Positions 19,579-21,374 of a DNA stretch of 21,374 nt are shown one piece after another. Numbering within the stretch: position 1 is the stretch's first letter; the number at the start of each line of letters is the position of its first letter. The DNA is from an uncultured Oscillospiraceae bacterium (GTDB lineage: Bacteria; Bacillota; Clostridia; Oscillospirales; Oscillospiraceae), in the NCBI GenBank assembly GCA_934565775.1, contig CAKTIN010000033.1, positions 1 through 21,374 on the forward strand, given 5' to 3'. The notes under the pieces are model-generated. The model had not been told where the DNA came from and did no database searches. It saw nothing but the letters and a program-made list of their open reading frames with translations. Position numbers and translations under genes: made by a program.

Positions 19579-21374
19579 ATGTCTGAATTAAACGAAAAAT
19601 CTATGAGAAAGCTGGAGCTGGATCAGGTGCTCAGGCGGCTGTCCGGCTGCGCCAGCAGTGAGGACGCCAAGGCAAAATGCCTGGTCTTACAGCCTACCTC
19701 CGACCTGGAGGACGTGAACGCGCTGCTGGAGCAGACCACGGCAGCCTGCGGCCTGGTGGCCGTGAAGGGGACGCCGTCGTTCCTGGAGGTCAAGGACGTA
19801 AACGCGGCTCTGGAGCGGGCGGACCGGGGCGGCAGCCTGTCCACCGCAGAGCTCCTGCGGATCGCCGGGGTGCTGCGGTGCGCCCGGTCGGTAAAGGGCT
19901 ACTGCCAGGGCGATGAGAAGCCCACGGTGCTGGACCCCCTGTTCCAGCAGCTGACCCCCAACCGCCGCCTGGAGGACCGAATCTTCGGCGCGATCCTCAA
20001 CGAAGAGGAGATCGCGGACACGGCCAGCCCCGAACTGGCGGACATCCGGCGGCATATGCGCCAGCAGAGCGCAAAAATCCGGGACGGCCTGCAAAAGATC
20101 ATTTCTTCGCCCTCCTATGCGAAGTACCTCCGGGAGCCCATTATTACCATCCGGCAGGACCGGTATGTGGTCCCGGTGAAGAGCGAGTTCAAAAATGAGA
20201 TTCCGGGCCTGGTCCATGACGTGTCCGCCAGCGGCTCCACCTTTTTTGTGGAGCCCATGTCCGCAGTCAACGCCAATAACGCCCTGCGGGAGCTCCAGCT
20301 GAAGGAGAAGAAGGAGATCGAGCGGATTCTGGCGGAGCTGTCTGCGGAGGCGGCAGGGCTGCGGGAGGTAATCAGCGAGGACTACCGCCTGCTGGTGGAG
20401 CTGGATGTAATCTTCGCCAAGGCCCGGCTGTCCTATGAGATGCGGGCGGGGGCGCCTCAGATGAACGAGGCGGGAATCATCGAGCTGAAGAAGGCCCGGC
20501 ACCCCCTGATCGACCCCCAGAAGGTGGTGCCCATCTCCCTGCGCCTGGGGACGGATTTCGACTCCATGATCATTACCGGCCCCAATACCGGCGGCAAGAC
20601 CGTCACCCTCAAGACCATCGGCCTGCTGACCTTGATGGCGGAGTGCGGCCTGCATATCCCGGCGGGGGACGGCAGCCGCCTGTCTACCTTTGACCTGGTC
20701 CTGGCGGATATTGGAGACGAGCAGTCCATTCAGCAGTCCCTTTCCACCTTCTCGGCCCATATGCGCACCATTGTGGATATTATTTCCCAGTGCGACAGCC
20801 GCTCGTTGGTGCTCTTTGACGAGCTGGGGGCGGGTACGGACCCGGCGGAGGGCGCGGCTCTGGCCATTGCCCTGATCGAATTCTGCCGGAAAATGGGCAG
20901 CCGGGTGGCGGCGACGACCCACTATGCGGAGCTGAAGCTTTACGCCATGCGGACCCAGGGGGTCATGAACGCCTCCTGCGAGTTTGACGTGGAGACCCTC
21001 CAGCCCACCTATCGCCTGCTGATCGGCATCCCCGGGAAGTCCAACGCCTTTGCCATTTCCCGGAAGCTGGGCCTGCCGGAGGAAATCCTGAAGGCGGCAG
21101 GGGACCTGGTGAGCAAAAACGATAAGGATTTTGAAGACGTGCTGGGGCAGCTGGAGCAGCAGCGCCAGCAGATGGAGCAGGCCCGCCAGGAGGCGGAGCG
21201 GCTCCAGCAGGAGACGGAGCAGATCAAGCGCCAGAGCGAGGAATTCAACGCCCAGATCAAAGAGGAGCGGGATAAGGCCCTGGAGAAGGCCAGAAAAGAG
21301 GCCCGGGATATTCTGGACGACGCCCGGCGGACGGCCAATCAGGTCTCCGACGAGCTCAGGCAGCTGCGTAAGCA
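19579..21374 (+). CDS. mutS2: MutS2 family protein (3' end beyond window)
   Basis: About 598 residues are present; the full protein is usually near 790. MutS2 suppresses homologous recombination and, in Bacillus, acts on stalled ribosomes. Visible are the core domain (RIFGAILNEEEIADTAS..LADIRR), SGSTFFVEPMSAV, Walker A GPNTGGKT (334-341), DIGDEQSIQQSLSTFS, Walker B LVLFDELGAGTDP (410-422), and THYAELK. From about residue 525 a long Gln/Glu-rich coiled coil begins and runs to the edge; the KOW and Smr nuclease domains lie outside. GGAG precedes ATG 19579, 12 bases after recO. Confidence 0.95.
   Translation, partial: MSELNEKSMRKLELDQVLRRLSGCASSEDAKAKCLVLQPTSDLEDVNALLEQTTAACGLVAVKGTPSFLEVKDVNAALERADRGGSLSTAELLRIAGVLRCARSVKGYCQGDEKPTVLDPLFQQLTPNRRLEDRIFGAILNEEEIADTASPELADIRRHMRQQSAKIRDGLQKIISSPSYAKYLREPIITIRQDRYVVPVKSEFKNEIPGLVHDVSASGSTFFVEPMSAVNANNALRELQLKEKKEIERILAELSAEAAGLREVISEDYRLLVELDVIFAKARLSYEMRAGAPQMNEAGIIELKKARHPLIDPQKVVPISLRLGTDFDSMIITGPNTGGKTVTLKTIGLLTLMAECGLHIPAGDGSRLSTFDLVLADIGDEQSIQQSLSTFSAHMRTIVDIISQCDSRSLVLFDELGAGTDPAEGAALAIALIEFCRKMGSRVAATTHYAELKLYAMRTQGVMNASCEFDVETLQPTYRLLIGIPGKSNAFAISRKLGLPEEILKAAGDLVSKNDKDFEDVLGQLEQQRQQMEQARQEAERLQQETEQIKRQSEEFNAQIKEERDKALEKARKEARDILDDARRTANQVSDELRQLRK

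Noticed and set aside
1..21374. CRISPR array, insertion sequence or transposase gene
   Set aside because: No regularly spaced repeats and no protein with transposase, integrase or Cas motifs were seen on either strand.

Overview
The window looks like chromosomal DNA of a GC-rich, spore-forming member of the Clostridia, most likely the Oscillospiraceae (Ruminococcaceae) group of gut anaerobes. Evidence: the sporulation genes yqfC, yqfD and ylbJ; the Firmicutes order yqfC-yqfD-phoH-ybeY-era-yqzL-recO; strong GGAGG-type ribosome binding sites; several promoters close to the sigma-A consensus; a Firmicutes-type L10 leader; and a DUF6514-like protein. The genus cannot be read from the sequence alone.

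Layout. 1-87: 3' end of a gene, possibly an ABC solute-binding protein. 156-4678: three consecutive genes for single-pass membrane proteins, each starting with one or two zinc ribbons and carrying a different extracytoplasmic part (TPM-like, unknown, helical repeats plus an NPCBM-like end). 4841-5437 (-): cytidylate kinase-like protein. 5738-7292: DUF6514-like gene, nrdR and an SdpI-like membrane protein. 7372-8370 (-): galE. 8525-9486 (-): rplL and rplJ with their own consensus promoter, L10 leader and attenuator, cut off from rpoB by a terminator. 9888-10564 (-): a conserved small protein of unknown function and tRNA-Val(CAC), with three hairpin terminators between them. 10789-11966: an isolated holin-endolysin pair. 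11967-12283: a non-coding stretch crowded with inverted repeats. 12284-13346: a divergent metal cassette of cooT, a His/Cys-rich small protein and a CsoR/RcnR-family repressor. 13386-14702 (-): ylbJ-like sporulation gene and a small cysteine protein. 14784-21374: yqfC, yqfD, phoH, ybeY, era, yqzL, recO and mutS2, the last cut by the window edge.

The most promising undescribed system is the cassette at 12284-13346. Its repressor has His36, Cys68, His93 and Cys97 at the same spacing as the ligands of the nickel sensor InrS. It faces an operon for a His-rich protein and the Ni-binding CooT family, and a nested GC-rich dyad lies between the two promoters. I read it as a self-contained nickel sensing and handling unit; this is inference from motifs and layout. 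Second are the three zinc-ribbon membrane proteins, and third the hairpin-rich region at 11967-12283.

Several starts were set downstream of the longest open frame using ribosome binding sites and family N termini (3044, 5437, 5738, 8370, 9486, 10789, 11055, 12812, 14702). phoH, recO and the endolysin appear to start with TTG. yqfD, ybeY and the 9888-10226 gene appear to start with GTG.
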